Of a stretch of DNA of 64,000 nucleotides, positions 33,960 to 42,061 are shown piece after piece; positions within the stretch are counted from its first letter, which is position 1; each line of letters opens with the position of its first letter. The notes under the pieces were generated by a model. That model was not told the origin of the DNA. It ran no database searches and saw only the letters and a program-made list of their open reading frames with translations. Both the position numbers and the translations under genes were made by a program. The DNA is from Nocardia mikamii NBRC 108933 (GTDB lineage Bacteria > Actinomycetota > Actinomycetes > Mycobacteriales > Mycobacteriaceae), in assembly GCF_001613505.1 (NCBI RefSeq), contig NZ_BDCM01000015.1:186001-250000 (forward strand). Reading direction: 5' to 3'.

Positions 33960-34484
33960 GTGACGACGTCCGTGCCTGTGCGACTCGAGCACGCGAAAGA
34001 CATTCATCCGGGCGTCGACGTGCCCCTACTCCGCGACGCCGTGGTCGCCGAGCGCACGCTGTGGACACCGGCCGAACTGCACGAGCTCACCGCGGTGGTG
34101 GCGAGCGAACTGGCGACACCGCTGCTGGATATCGTGCGGTTCGACACCACGCGGCGCTGGTGGACCCGGCTCGCGCTGACGATGGGCGTGGAACTGTGGC
34201 TGCTGTCGTGGGCGCCCGGACAAGGCACCGAACCGCACGACCACGGCGGTGCGTCGGGTTCGTTCACCGTCTCGATCGGCGAACTCGACGAGGACTACCG
34301 TTACCCCACCGGACCCGTACGCTCGGCGGGCCGCCGCGCCGGCGACACGATCGCGTTCGGCCCCGAACGCGCCCACCAGCTGCACAACCGCAGCACCCGG
34401 CCGGCCACCACGGTGCACGCCTACTCGCCACCGCTGCGACCGGTCCGCGAATACCGGTCGCTGCGGGATTTCACCGGTGTGTGA
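33960..34484 (+). CDS. Cysteine dioxygenase family protein
   Basis: A 174-residue cupin with the CDO iron triad: His93 and His95 in EPHDHGGASGSF and His139 in RAHQLHN. The enzyme would convert cysteine to cysteine sulfinate with O2; related thiol dioxygenases use 3-mercaptopropionate. There is no Cys at the Tyr-Cys crosslink position, as usual in bacterial forms. GTG 33960 has AAGGGG upstream; longer in-frame starts are not supported. Forms an operon with the rhodanese gene 44 bases downstream, a common actinobacterial pair for sulfur oxidation. Confidence 0.85.
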   Translation: MTTSVPVRLEHAKDIHPGVDVPLLRDAVVAERTLWTPAELHELTAVVASELATPLLDIVRFDTTRRWWTRLALTMGVELWLLSWAPGQGTEPHDHGGASGSFTVSIGELDEDYRYPTGPVRSAGRRAGDTIAFGPERAHQLHNRSTRPATTVHAYSPPLRPVREYRSLRDFTGV

Positions 34485-34528
34485 CCATGCCGGTAGCCCC
34501 CATCGCCCGATCGCCGAGGAGTGACGAT

Positions 34529-34921
34529 ATGAGCGCCGAGGACCTGCTCGCCCGGGCACGCGCCGGACTGAACCGCGTCGAGCCCGTCACCGCAGCGCAC
34601 CGGTTGGCCGAGGGCGCCCTCGTGGTCGACATCCGCCCGCACGCCGACCGCCTCGCCGAGGGCGAGATCCCCGGCGCGGTCGTCGTCGAGCGCATCGTGC
34701 TGGAATGGCGGCTCGACCCCGGCGGCACGCACCGGCTCCCGGACCTGACGTCCGACACCGAGGTCATCATCGTCTGCAACGAGGGGTACGCATCGAGCCT
34801 GGCCGCCGCGGACGCACAGCGCCTCGGACTGGCCCGCGCCACCGATCTGGTCGGCGGGTTCCGGGCATGGAAGGCGGCCGGCCTGCCGGTAGCTCCCGGC
34901 GGCACCCCCGCCGTCCCGTAA
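34529..34921 (+). CDS. Rhodanese-like sulfurtransferase
   Basis: A 130-residue single-domain rhodanese. Catalytic Cys83 sits in IIVCNEGYASSLAA, the short six-residue active-site loop; VVDIRPHADRLAEGEIPGAV at residues 32-51 and GGFRAWKAAGLPV at the end are typical. ATG 34529 follows GAGGAG. An in-frame GTG at 34481 overlapping the dioxygenase stop is an alternative. Likely handles sulfane sulfur or thiosulfate/sulfite produced downstream of cysteine oxidation. Confidence 0.87.
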   Translation: MSAEDLLARARAGLNRVEPVTAAHRLAEGALVVDIRPHADRLAEGEIPGAVVVERIVLEWRLDPGGTHRLPDLTSDTEVIIVCNEGYASSLAAADAQRLGLARATDLVGGFRAWKAAGLPVAPGGTPAVP

Positions 34922-35036
34922 TACCGCCCACACCTCCCGCGCAGCACCGCGTCTACCTCCCGGTTCCCGGAATTCTTTCACCTGCAAACGATCTGGCTGA
35001 GAATGTAGACGGGCAAACGGAATTACGAGGAGTGCG

Positions 35037-36146
35037 ATGACCAGGTGTGCGCATTATGTCGGAAGTGTTCCAGCCGAGTTGATGACCGGGGATGCTGCGG
35101 TGCTGCAGTGGTTCGCCGATCGCAGTGCGGGCCGTCCCGTGACCGGATTGCCCTGTGATCTGGATCCGGACTGGATCCTCGACTACCTCCGCCGGCGCAG
35201 AGAGCACGAGGACGTCTTCGATGTCGTCCGCACCGGCGACTACTCCGACTACAGCGATTTCCCGAGCTACGGCTTGCGCCCGGGGGCCGAGCTGGAACCG
35301 CGGCACGTGGCGATGGACCGGCTCGACCGCATCGGCGCCGTGGTAGCCGCCTTCGACGAGGTGCGCGCCGCGCGGCCCGAACTGGACGGGACGAGATTGC
35401 AACTGAGCCAGCCCAATCCGCTGGATCTGGCGATGTTCGTCTTCGCCGGTGCGGCGGTGTCGAACGGTTTCCCGCTCGGTCCGGCACTGCGCCGATCCGA
35501 TCTCATCGCGGCCGCGCTGCGACATCTGCCGGTGTTCACCGAGGCCGCACTGCACGAGATCGCGGAGGTGAACGCGCGCTACGGTGATCGCGTGGTCTGG
35601 CAGGTCGAATCACCGTTCGCGCTGCTGGGCATGGTCAAGGCCGACCAACTGGGAGCGAAATGGGCGGCGGGGCCGCTGCTGGCTCGCCAGCTGGCCGGGG
35701 TACTCACCGGCATACACGAGATCGGGGCACAGGCGGTGGTCCACCTGTGCTACGGCGATTACCAGCACAAGGCGTTGCTCAGCCCGCGTTCGCTGGCGCC
35801 CGCGGTCACCCTGCTGAAGCACACCGCCCGCCGGCTGCGCGCGGACGGCACTCCCTTTCCGGCGGTGCACATTCCGTGTGCGTTCGGTGCCGAACCCGCG
35901 CCGCAGGACGCCGCGTTCTACGCGCCCCTGCGCCGGCTGGACCCGGACTGGAATGTCATCGCCGGGGTGGTGTCACCCGATTCCGCCGACGACAGCGCTC
36001 ACGCTCTGCAACTGTTCGAACAGGCGGCCGGGCGCACCGCGTTCGGCGTCGCGACCGCGTGCGGCCTCGGCCGCTGCAGTGTTGCGGACGCGCGGCGCGC
36101 TGCCGAGACGACCGCGGCACTGACCGCCGAGACGACCACCGGTTAG
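35037..36146 (+). CDS. MetE/UROD-like zinc protein
   Basis: A 369-residue TIM-barrel protein related to the C-terminal half of cobalamin-independent methionine synthase. Candidate zinc ligands: His236 and Cys238 in VVHLCYGDYQHK, Glu191 in WQVESPF and Cys342 in ATACGLGRC. It is too short to be MetE (about 750 residues) and lacks the N-terminal folate half. Relatives act as corrinoid- or small-molecule methyltransferases on thiols. ATG 35037 follows CGAGGAG. Role unknown; thiol methyl transfer is the best guess given cysteine dioxygenase and rhodanese upstream. Confidence 0.72.
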   Translation: MTRCAHYVGSVPAELMTGDAAVLQWFADRSAGRPVTGLPCDLDPDWILDYLRRRREHEDVFDVVRTGDYSDYSDFPSYGLRPGAELEPRHVAMDRLDRIGAVVAAFDEVRAARPELDGTRLQLSQPNPLDLAMFVFAGAAVSNGFPLGPALRRSDLIAAALRHLPVFTEAALHEIAEVNARYGDRVVWQVESPFALLGMVKADQLGAKWAAGPLLARQLAGVLTGIHEIGAQAVVHLCYGDYQHKALLSPRSLAPAVTLLKHTARRLRADGTPFPAVHIPCAFGAEPAPQDAAFYAPLRRLDPDWNVIAGVVSPDSADDSAHALQLFEQAAGRTAFGVATACGLGRCSVADARRAAETTAALTAETTTG

Positions 36147-36165
36147 CACCACCCGCACGGGTCCC

Positions 36166-36199
36166 GGTGCCGTACGTCAGCGCCCTGACGCACGGCACC
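36166..36199 (+). terminator. Hairpin after MetE-like gene
   Basis: A 15-bp stem with one mismatch (GGTGCCGT-A-CGTCAG / CTGACG-C-ACGGCACC) and a 4-nt loop, twenty bases after the stop. Confidence 0.75.
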
Positions 36200-36479
36200 G
36201 CGGCCCGGCCCGGTCGCCCGCATACCGCAATCCCGTTCGGCCCCAATGATTCTGCGTCGCATGCCTCGCGACCAGGCTATACGCGGAAGGGAGCCGCCGG
36301 AATCCGGCGGATGCCACGCGGGAACCGGACAAAGGCCTTACTCTGGATGAGTCGGTGGAAGTGGGGTGATGCCGGATGTGACCGGACCGGGACCGCGAAC
36401 CCGTCTCGGGGCCGCCGTCACCGTCTCTTCCACTTTGCTCGCCGAAAACGGCACTCACCTAACGCAACGTCGCGTCCCC

Positions 36480-36754
36480 TGTCGTGACCCCTAGCCGCGC
36501 ATCACAGACAGCGGCATTTTCGTACTTATATCAGCTATTTTCTAGCTACTCATTGTCCGTATGAATTTACATCGAAACTTACTGTTTCCCTTGATGATTC
36601 AAGTACTACTGATAAACTGATTTCCCGTGTGCCGAGTTCGAGTTAACAAGCGGCTACGGAGGTCTCGGGTTTTGTCATAGGACATACCATCCGGACTCGG
36701 TCCGGTAGCCGATCCGGCGCACCGTCCGTTCGTACGCAGTTCCAGGGAGTTGCT
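36480..36754. promoter_or_regulatory. AT-rich region before the halogenase
   Basis: The gap from 36147 to 36754 holds no convincing gene. Its second half, especially about 36510-36640, is far lower in GC than the rest of the window. It ends in a ribosome site (GGGAG) before the halogenase. It probably holds the promoter of the polyketide accessory genes and may mark the cluster border. Confidence 0.5.
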
Positions 36755-38251
36755 ATGGGGAACAACGAAATTCCGCGCGTTCTGGTGGTAGGCGGCGGCC
36801 CGGCGGGGTCCACCGCCGCCGCACTGCTCGCACGGTCCGGAGTGCAGGTGACCCTCCTGGAGCGGGATACGTTCCCGCGCTACCACATCGGAGAATCACT
36901 GCTGGCCTCGTGCCTGTCCACGCTGCGGATATCCGGCGCCTACGACAAGGTCGCCGCGCACGGCTTCCAGATCAAGCGCGGCGGCTACTTCCAGTGGCAG
37001 AACGACACCTGGTTGCTGGACTGGTCCAAGCTCGTCGATGCCGAGGCATGGTCCTGGCAGGTCGACCGGGCCGCCTTCGACGACCTGCTGCTGCGCAACG
37101 CCGCCGACCAGGGCGCGCAGGTCATCGAACAGGCGACCGTCAAGAACATCCTGTTCGACGGTGAGCGTCCGACCGCGGCGGAATGGGTCAAGGCCGGCGA
37201 CGACACCGTCCACACCGCCGAGTTCGACTTCCTCGTCGACGCCACGGGCCGAGACGGGTTGCTGGCCAAGCACTTCGGCATGCGTCGCCAACATCCCGCC
37301 TTCCGCAACGTCGCGGTCTGGTCGTACTGGAAGGGCGCACATCTGCACCCGGACAGCCCGGAGGGCGCGATCAACGTGGTGTCGACCCCCGAGGGCGGCT
37401 GGTTCTGGAACATTCCGCTCGCCGACGGTCGTACCAGCGTCGGCTACGTGGTCTCGGCGCGGCTGGCCGCGGAAAAGCTGCGCGCGCACGATTCGCGCCA
37501 GTCGTACTACCTGGAGACCATCCGGGAGAGCAAGCCGATGTGCGAAATGCTCGAGGGTGCGGAGCAGATCGCCGACGTGCGGGCCGAACAGGACTACTCC
37601 TATGTCGCCGACCGGTTCTGCGGCCCCGGCTACGTCCTCGTCGGCGACGCGGCGTGCTTCCTGGACCCGTTGCTGTCCACCGGAGTCCACCTGGCGACCT
37701 ATTCCGGGCTCGTGTCCGCGGCGGCGATCGCGACCACACTGCGCGGTGAGATGTCCGAGACCGATGCGCTGGCGTACTACGAATACACCTACCGCCGCGG
37801 CTACACCCGGTTCCTCTCACTGGTCTCCCGGATGTACGAGCACTACATCGGCTCCGAGGAATACTTCGCGCACGCGCACAAGCTCACCGACGTCCACGAC
37901 GGTGACTCGCCCGAGCAGTCGTTCACCCGGATCATGGCCGGTCTGACCGATGTCGGCGAGACCACGGGCGATCAGGACCGTACCGGCACCGAGGTCATCG
38001 TCTCCGAGGCGGAGCGCCTGCACACCGCCCCGGACACCGACGGGGTCAACATCAAGTACATGGGCGGACTGGATATGTCGCCGGTCTGGGACCACTGGCG
38101 TGATCCGCTGTCCGACACCACGATGGGCGAGATCCGCATCACCACCGAACCGGTCTTCGGCCTGACGAGCCGTCCGCGCTCCGACGCCGAGCGCGAGGCC
38201 GTGGCGCTCCCGGTCCAACCGCCCCGCAAGGGCGCCGGCGCCGCACTGTAG
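36755..38251 (+). CDS. FAD-dependent halogenase (phenol/carrier-type)
   Basis: A 498-residue flavin monooxygenase-fold halogenase. FAD motif VVGGGPAGSTAA (11-22); the halogenase hallmark WxWxIP is present as W216-F-W-N-I-P221; GDAACFLDPLLSTGVH at 297-312; and Lys74 in QIKRGGYFQW matches the lysine that guides HOCl. Overall resemblance is to the CndH/CmlS/PltA branch, which halogenates phenolic or pyrrole substrates, often on carrier proteins, using FADH2 from a separate reductase. No flavin reductase is adjacent. Followed closely by the chorismate-lyase-like gene, which suggests chlorination of a 4-hydroxybenzoate-derived unit. Confidence 0.83.
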   Translation: MGNNEIPRVLVVGGGPAGSTAAALLARSGVQVTLLERDTFPRYHIGESLLASCLSTLRISGAYDKVAAHGFQIKRGGYFQWQNDTWLLDWSKLVDAEAWSWQVDRAAFDDLLLRNAADQGAQVIEQATVKNILFDGERPTAAEWVKAGDDTVHTAEFDFLVDATGRDGLLAKHFGMRRQHPAFRNVAVWSYWKGAHLHPDSPEGAINVVSTPEGGWFWNIPLADGRTSVGYVVSARLAAEKLRAHDSRQSYYLETIRESKPMCEMLEGAEQIADVRAEQDYSYVADRFCGPGYVLVGDAACFLDPLLSTGVHLATYSGLVSAAAIATTLRGEMSETDALAYYEYTYRRGYTRFLSLVSRMYEHYIGSEEYFAHAHKLTDVHDGDSPEQSFTRIMAGLTDVGETTGDQDRTGTEVIVSEAERLHTAPDTDGVNIKYMGGLDMSPVWDHWRDPLSDTTMGEIRITTEPVFGLTSRPRSDAEREAVALPVQPPRKGAGAAL

Positions 38252-38300
38252 CGGTGACGTCACCAGGACTCCCGGTGCGAACCGAGACGTGGAGTCGACA

Positions 38301-38981
38301 GTGACCGTCACAGGATCCGTCCCCGGCCCGCTGAGCGAACCGACGCCCAGCGGGCCGGGATTCCGGACGAACCCGGCCACGCAGATCGAGCGATTCCACG
38401 ACCCCACGACCCGATCCCTGCTGTCGGGCGAGGACTTCACGACGACCGCGCTCGAACACATCCTCGAGACGACGTTGAGCGTGCACGTCCTGCGCCAGCA
38501 CCAGGTGCCACCGCGGACACTGCCCACATTCATCGTCGACGAACTCCGGCTGCAGGATGCCGAGGGCGCGCTGGTCCGGCGCTCGCGTCTGGTCACCCCC
38601 GAACTGGCGACCGTGTCGATCAATTACGTTGTGGCCGTGCCACAATCGGCCGCAGCCAGCGGCATCGACGATGTCCGGATGCCGATCGGCCACGGCCTGC
38701 TCACCCGCGGCCTGCCGCAGCGCCGGCGCCTGCTCTGGGCGGGCATCCGGCCGTGGCCGGACGGCCGGCCCAGTGCGTCCAGGGCATACGTCATGACGCT
38801 CGGCCGCCATCCCGTGTGCTACATCCGCGAAGTTTTCCATCCCGCGGTCGTCCCACCCGCGTACACGACCGGTCCGCGGCCGGAACCGGCTCCGCAGGAC
38901 GAACCGGGACCCGCCACCGTGTCGCCCGCGCATCGGCCCTCGATCCGGATCGACGACGCGGACCCACGCCGGCTGCCGTGA
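38301..38981 (+). CDS. Chorismate pyruvate-lyase-like (UbiC fold) protein
   Basis: 226 residues. By eye the core follows UbiC and mycobacterial Rv2949c: TTALEHILETTLSVHVLRQ; a DAEGALVRRSRLVTP segment whose Arg96 matches UbiC Arg76; MPIGHGLL (UbiC TPLGRYLF); and RHPVCYIREVFHP whose Glu177 matches catalytic Glu155. It would release 4-hydroxybenzoate and pyruvate from chorismate. In mycobacteria the homologue makes the starter of phenolic glycolipid PKS. The C-terminal 40 residues are Pro-rich and extra. GTG 38301 follows GGAG; GTG 38289 has no ribosome site. Confidence 0.7.
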   Translation: MTVTGSVPGPLSEPTPSGPGFRTNPATQIERFHDPTTRSLLSGEDFTTTALEHILETTLSVHVLRQHQVPPRTLPTFIVDELRLQDAEGALVRRSRLVTPELATVSINYVVAVPQSAAASGIDDVRMPIGHGLLTRGLPQRRRLLWAGIRPWPDGRPSASRAYVMTLGRHPVCYIREVFHPAVVPPAYTTGPRPEPAPQDEPGPATVSPAHRPSIRIDDADPRRLP

Positions 38982-39052
38982 TTCCGGCTGCCGGCATGCC
39001 GAGCCGGCAGCCGCCACTTCCGCTGCCACCGAATGCTTTCGAGGAGAATCGA

Positions 39053-40348
39053 GTGCCCGCTCCCACCATCACGGTCCTACTCGACTTGGTTCTCATCATG
39101 GCGGCCGCGCACCTGCTCGGCCGGCTCGCCGAAAAGATCGGGCAGCCACCGGTCATCGGCGAGATCGCGGCCGGAATCCTCGCCGGTCCCACCGTCATCG
39201 GACATCACCTGTCCACCACCCTGTTTCCCGAAGCCGGGCGCTCGTATCTGACACTGCTCGCCAATATCGGGGTGGCAGTGTTCATGTTCGTCGCCGGTCT
39301 GGAACTCGATCGGGAGATCTTCCGCGGTGCCCGCCGTTCGATACCCGCGGTTTCGGCGGCGGCCTACGCGATCCCCTTCGCGCTGGGAAGCGCGGTCGCG
39401 ATCACCGTCCTGGCGCGCCACACGACCGGCGACCGGCTTCACTTCGCCCTGTTCGTCGGCTGTGCGATGGCGGTGACCGCTTTCCCGGTTCTGGCGCGAA
39501 TCCTGCACGACCGCAATCTTGTTCGCACCGAGATCGGGCAACTCAGCCTGGCCTGCGCGGCGCTGGTCGACGTCGTGGCATGGTCGGTCCTCGCCGTCGT
39601 GCTCGCACTCGCGCACCCGGGTGGGGTCCAGTGGCGGCTCGTCCTGCTCCTCCCGCTGGTCGGCCTGCTGTGGTGGTTCGTGCGACCGGTGCTGGCCCGG
39701 ATCTCGGAATCGGGCACCCAGCAGACGATGATCGTGCTCGGCGTGGGTGGTGCGCTCGGGCTCGCCGCGATCACCGAATGGATCGGATTGCACCTGATCT
39801 TCGGCGCTTTCGCCTTCGGCGTCATATTCCCGCGCGAACGCCGCGAGACGGTCGAGTCGGGCGTGCGAATTCTGTGCCTCCTGCTGATGCCCGGCTTCTT
39901 CGTGATCGCCGGGCTGGCCGTCGATCTCGGCTCGGTCGACGCGACGTCGATCGGCGAATTGATCGCGGTCATCGGTGTGGCGGTGGTGGGAAAGGTCGGT
40001 AGCGTCTACATCGCGGGCCGGCTGACCGGGATGCGGTCGCGAGCGGCCGCCGCCGTGGCAGCGCTGCTCAATACCCGAGGTCTGACCGAACTGGTGATTC
40101 TGAACGTGGGCTTGACCACGGGCCTCATCGGCACCCAGTTGTATTCGCTGCTGGTCATAATGGCACTGGTGACGACCGCCTCGACGGCGCCGATGCTCCG
40201 TCTGCTCGGCATATCTCGCGGCGGCGACCCGTCGTCCCGTCCGCCGCACGCCCCGGACTCTGAGCACGACCCGGACCCGGAGCGCGACCCGGATCCGGGC
40301 GCCGTGGCCGCGGCGGTGCAATCGCCGGATATGAGCGGAAAGCACTGA
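39053..40348 (+). CDS. CPA2-type cation/proton antiporter
   Basis: A 431-residue membrane protein with about 12 hydrophobic helices, matching the KefB/NapA-like Na+(K+)/H+ exchanger family: PPVIGEIAAGILAGPTVIG near residues 31-50, NIGVAVFMFVAGLELD, GCAMAVTAFPVLARIL and NTRGLTELVILNVGL. GTG 39053 follows GAGGAG. It lies in the same direction as the halogenase and UbiC-like genes. Such antiporters occur in some biosynthetic clusters, with ion homeostasis or resistance proposed; the ion is not readable from sequence. The hydrophilic tail is a DPDPERDPDPG repeat. Confidence 0.82.
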   Translation: MPAPTITVLLDLVLIMAAAHLLGRLAEKIGQPPVIGEIAAGILAGPTVIGHHLSTTLFPEAGRSYLTLLANIGVAVFMFVAGLELDREIFRGARRSIPAVSAAAYAIPFALGSAVAITVLARHTTGDRLHFALFVGCAMAVTAFPVLARILHDRNLVRTEIGQLSLACAALVDVVAWSVLAVVLALAHPGGVQWRLVLLLPLVGLLWWFVRPVLARISESGTQQTMIVLGVGGALGLAAITEWIGLHLIFGAFAFGVIFPRERRETVESGVRILCLLLMPGFFVIAGLAVDLGSVDATSIGELIAVIGVAVVGKVGSVYIAGRLTGMRSRAAAAVAALLNTRGLTELVILNVGLTTGLIGTQLYSLLVIMALVTTASTAPMLRLLGISRGGDPSSRPPHAPDSEHDPDPERDPDPGAVAAAVQSPDMSGKH

Positions 40349-40613
40349 CCCACAAGCACATCCGATCGACTCCGGACGCCGGTGGCGGTGGCCCTACTCC
40401 CACGTTCGCAGACACCGTCGCCGCGTCGCTGCTATGTTGCTTGCGTGGGCGAACCGCCAGGCACCGCACGACAGGTCATCGAAGTCTGCAGATCTGTGGG
40501 CGTCGAGACGGTCCGGCACACAGTCTTCCTCGTACCGCCCATGTGAGTGCGACAGGTGCCGCACCCGCCGAGCTCTCGTCGAATTTTTGTTCCATCCGTC
40601 TGGAGTCCCGTCT

Positions 40614-41897
40614 TTGACCACACCACCGTCACCCCTCCCCGAGCCTTACACCACGGCGACCGGAATGTGCCCCGTCCAGCACGGCTCGCCCTTCGATGCC
40701 GACGACGACCGATTCCCGATGTACACGGCCGAATTCGTCGCCGATCCACACGCCGCCTATCGCGAGATGCGAGGGCAGTACCCGTCCCTCGTTCCCGTCG
40801 AGCTCGCTCCGGGTGTGCCTGCCACCCTGGTCATCGACTACGCCGTCGCGGTTCGCATCCTCAACGACCCGGACCACTTTCCCTCCGATCCGCGCACCTG
40901 GCAGAAGACCATTCCGCAGGATTCACCCGTGCGTCCGATGATGGAGTGGTATCCGGCGGCCCGGTACAACACCGGTGCGCCCCATGCCCGCTACCGCGCT
41001 CCGTCGGTCGCCGCGATCGACCACATCGACCTCCACAGCGTGCCCGCGATCGTGGAAAGGGTTGCCGTTCCGCTGGTCAACTCCTTCTGTGAGCAGGGCT
41101 CGGCCGATCTCGTCATGCAGTACTCGTTCCCGCTCGTACTCGAGGTCCTCAACCGGATGGTCGGCTGCCCTGCCGACATCGGGACCCGGGTCGCCAACGG
41201 CATGGCCGCCCGGTTCGACACCGTCAGGGGTCAACAGGGTATGGACATGCTCAAGGAAGCGCTCATGGAGCTCATCGCGTTCCGGCGCGAGCAGCCCGGC
41301 GACGACGTCACCTCACACCTGGCCCATCACCCGAACGGCCTCAACGACATCGAGGTGTTCGCCCAGCTGATGTCCTTCTACGGAGCGGGCTTCGAGGCCC
41401 AGCGCAACCTCATCAACAATGCGCTGATGCTCATCCTCACCGATGAGCGATTCCGGTTCGGCGACATCCTGGGCCGCAACCTGTCCACCACCGACGCCCT
41501 CGACGAAATCCTGTTCAACGACCCGCCGATGGCGAACTTCTGCACCACCTATCCGCGGCAGCCGATCATGATCGACGGCGTGTGGCTGCCCGCCAACCAG
41601 CCGGTCCTGATCAGCCTCGCGGCGTGCAACAACGATCCGAAGATCCGCGGCGAAGCAGCGAGCAGTATCGGCAACCGCTCGCATCTGGCCTGGAGCACCG
41701 GACCGCACGCCTGCCCCGCCAAATCGGTGGCCTATCTGACGGTCCAGAACGCCATCGACCAACTCTTCGACGCGCTGCCGGAGATCCAGTTGGCCGTCCC
41801 GGCCGCACAACTGGAATGGCGGCCCGGTCCGTTCCACCGGGCGCTGGCTTCGTTGCCGGTCGTCTTCCCCAAATCGCCGCCGCTGCCGGTGATGTAG
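40614..41897 (+). CDS. Atypical cytochrome P450 without ExxR arginine
   Basis: About 427 residues. Heme-ligand Cys367 lies in WSTGPHACPAKS, a variant of FxxGxxxCxG with Trp for Phe and Ala for Gly. The I-helix reads GAGFEAQRN, with Ala262 where the oxygen-activating Thr is usual. The K-helix ExxR reads E298-I-L-F301, so the Arg is replaced by Phe. Some Streptomyces P450s (CYP157 type) also lack ExxR. The fold is otherwise complete, so it may be an unusual catalyst or a helper subunit. Start uncertain: TTG 40614 has GGAG nine bases upstream; ATG 40665 is an alternative. The 265-base gap before it shows no other gene. Confidence 0.78.
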   Translation: MTTPPSPLPEPYTTATGMCPVQHGSPFDADDDRFPMYTAEFVADPHAAYREMRGQYPSLVPVELAPGVPATLVIDYAVAVRILNDPDHFPSDPRTWQKTIPQDSPVRPMMEWYPAARYNTGAPHARYRAPSVAAIDHIDLHSVPAIVERVAVPLVNSFCEQGSADLVMQYSFPLVLEVLNRMVGCPADIGTRVANGMAARFDTVRGQQGMDMLKEALMELIAFRREQPGDDVTSHLAHHPNGLNDIEVFAQLMSFYGAGFEAQRNLINNALMLILTDERFRFGDILGRNLSTTDALDEILFNDPPMANFCTTYPRQPIMIDGVWLPANQPVLISLAACNNDPKIRGEAASSIGNRSHLAWSTGPHACPAKSVAYLTVQNAIDQLFDALPEIQLAVPAAQLEWRPGPFHRALASLPVVFPKSPPLPVM

Positions 41898-41913
41898 CAA
41901 CCGCATCGCCCGG

Positions 41914-41942
41914 CCCGGGCGACCGCCGCGCGGTCGCCTGGG
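41914..41942. terminator. Bidirectional terminator after P450
   Basis: A 13-bp stem (CCCGGGCGACCGC paired with GCGGTCGCCTGGG, one G-T pair) with a CGC loop between convergent P450 and MFS genes. Confidence 0.75.
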
Positions 41943-42061
41943 CGGGTGGCGAGTCGCCCCACCTAGGCAGGTCGTTCTGGGTGGGAAGTTGTGACCTCGG
42001 GGACGGCCTCCGCCCCATTGTGAGCTATTGCGACGCAATCGGTGGTGGTGCCCCTCCGGCG

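Noticed and set aside
36177..36458. 93-codon minus-strand frame in the gap before the halogenase
   Set aside because: Low-complexity Arg/Ser-rich translation, overlaps a hairpin, no ribosome site or homology recognised.
21247..38251. Interpretation as a proline-to-pyrrole route (ligase, carrier, dehydrogenase plus halogenase)
   Set aside because: The ligase lacks amino-acid-specific features, the dehydrogenase lacks its catalytic Glu, and the halogenase is separated by several unrelated genes and an AT-rich border.
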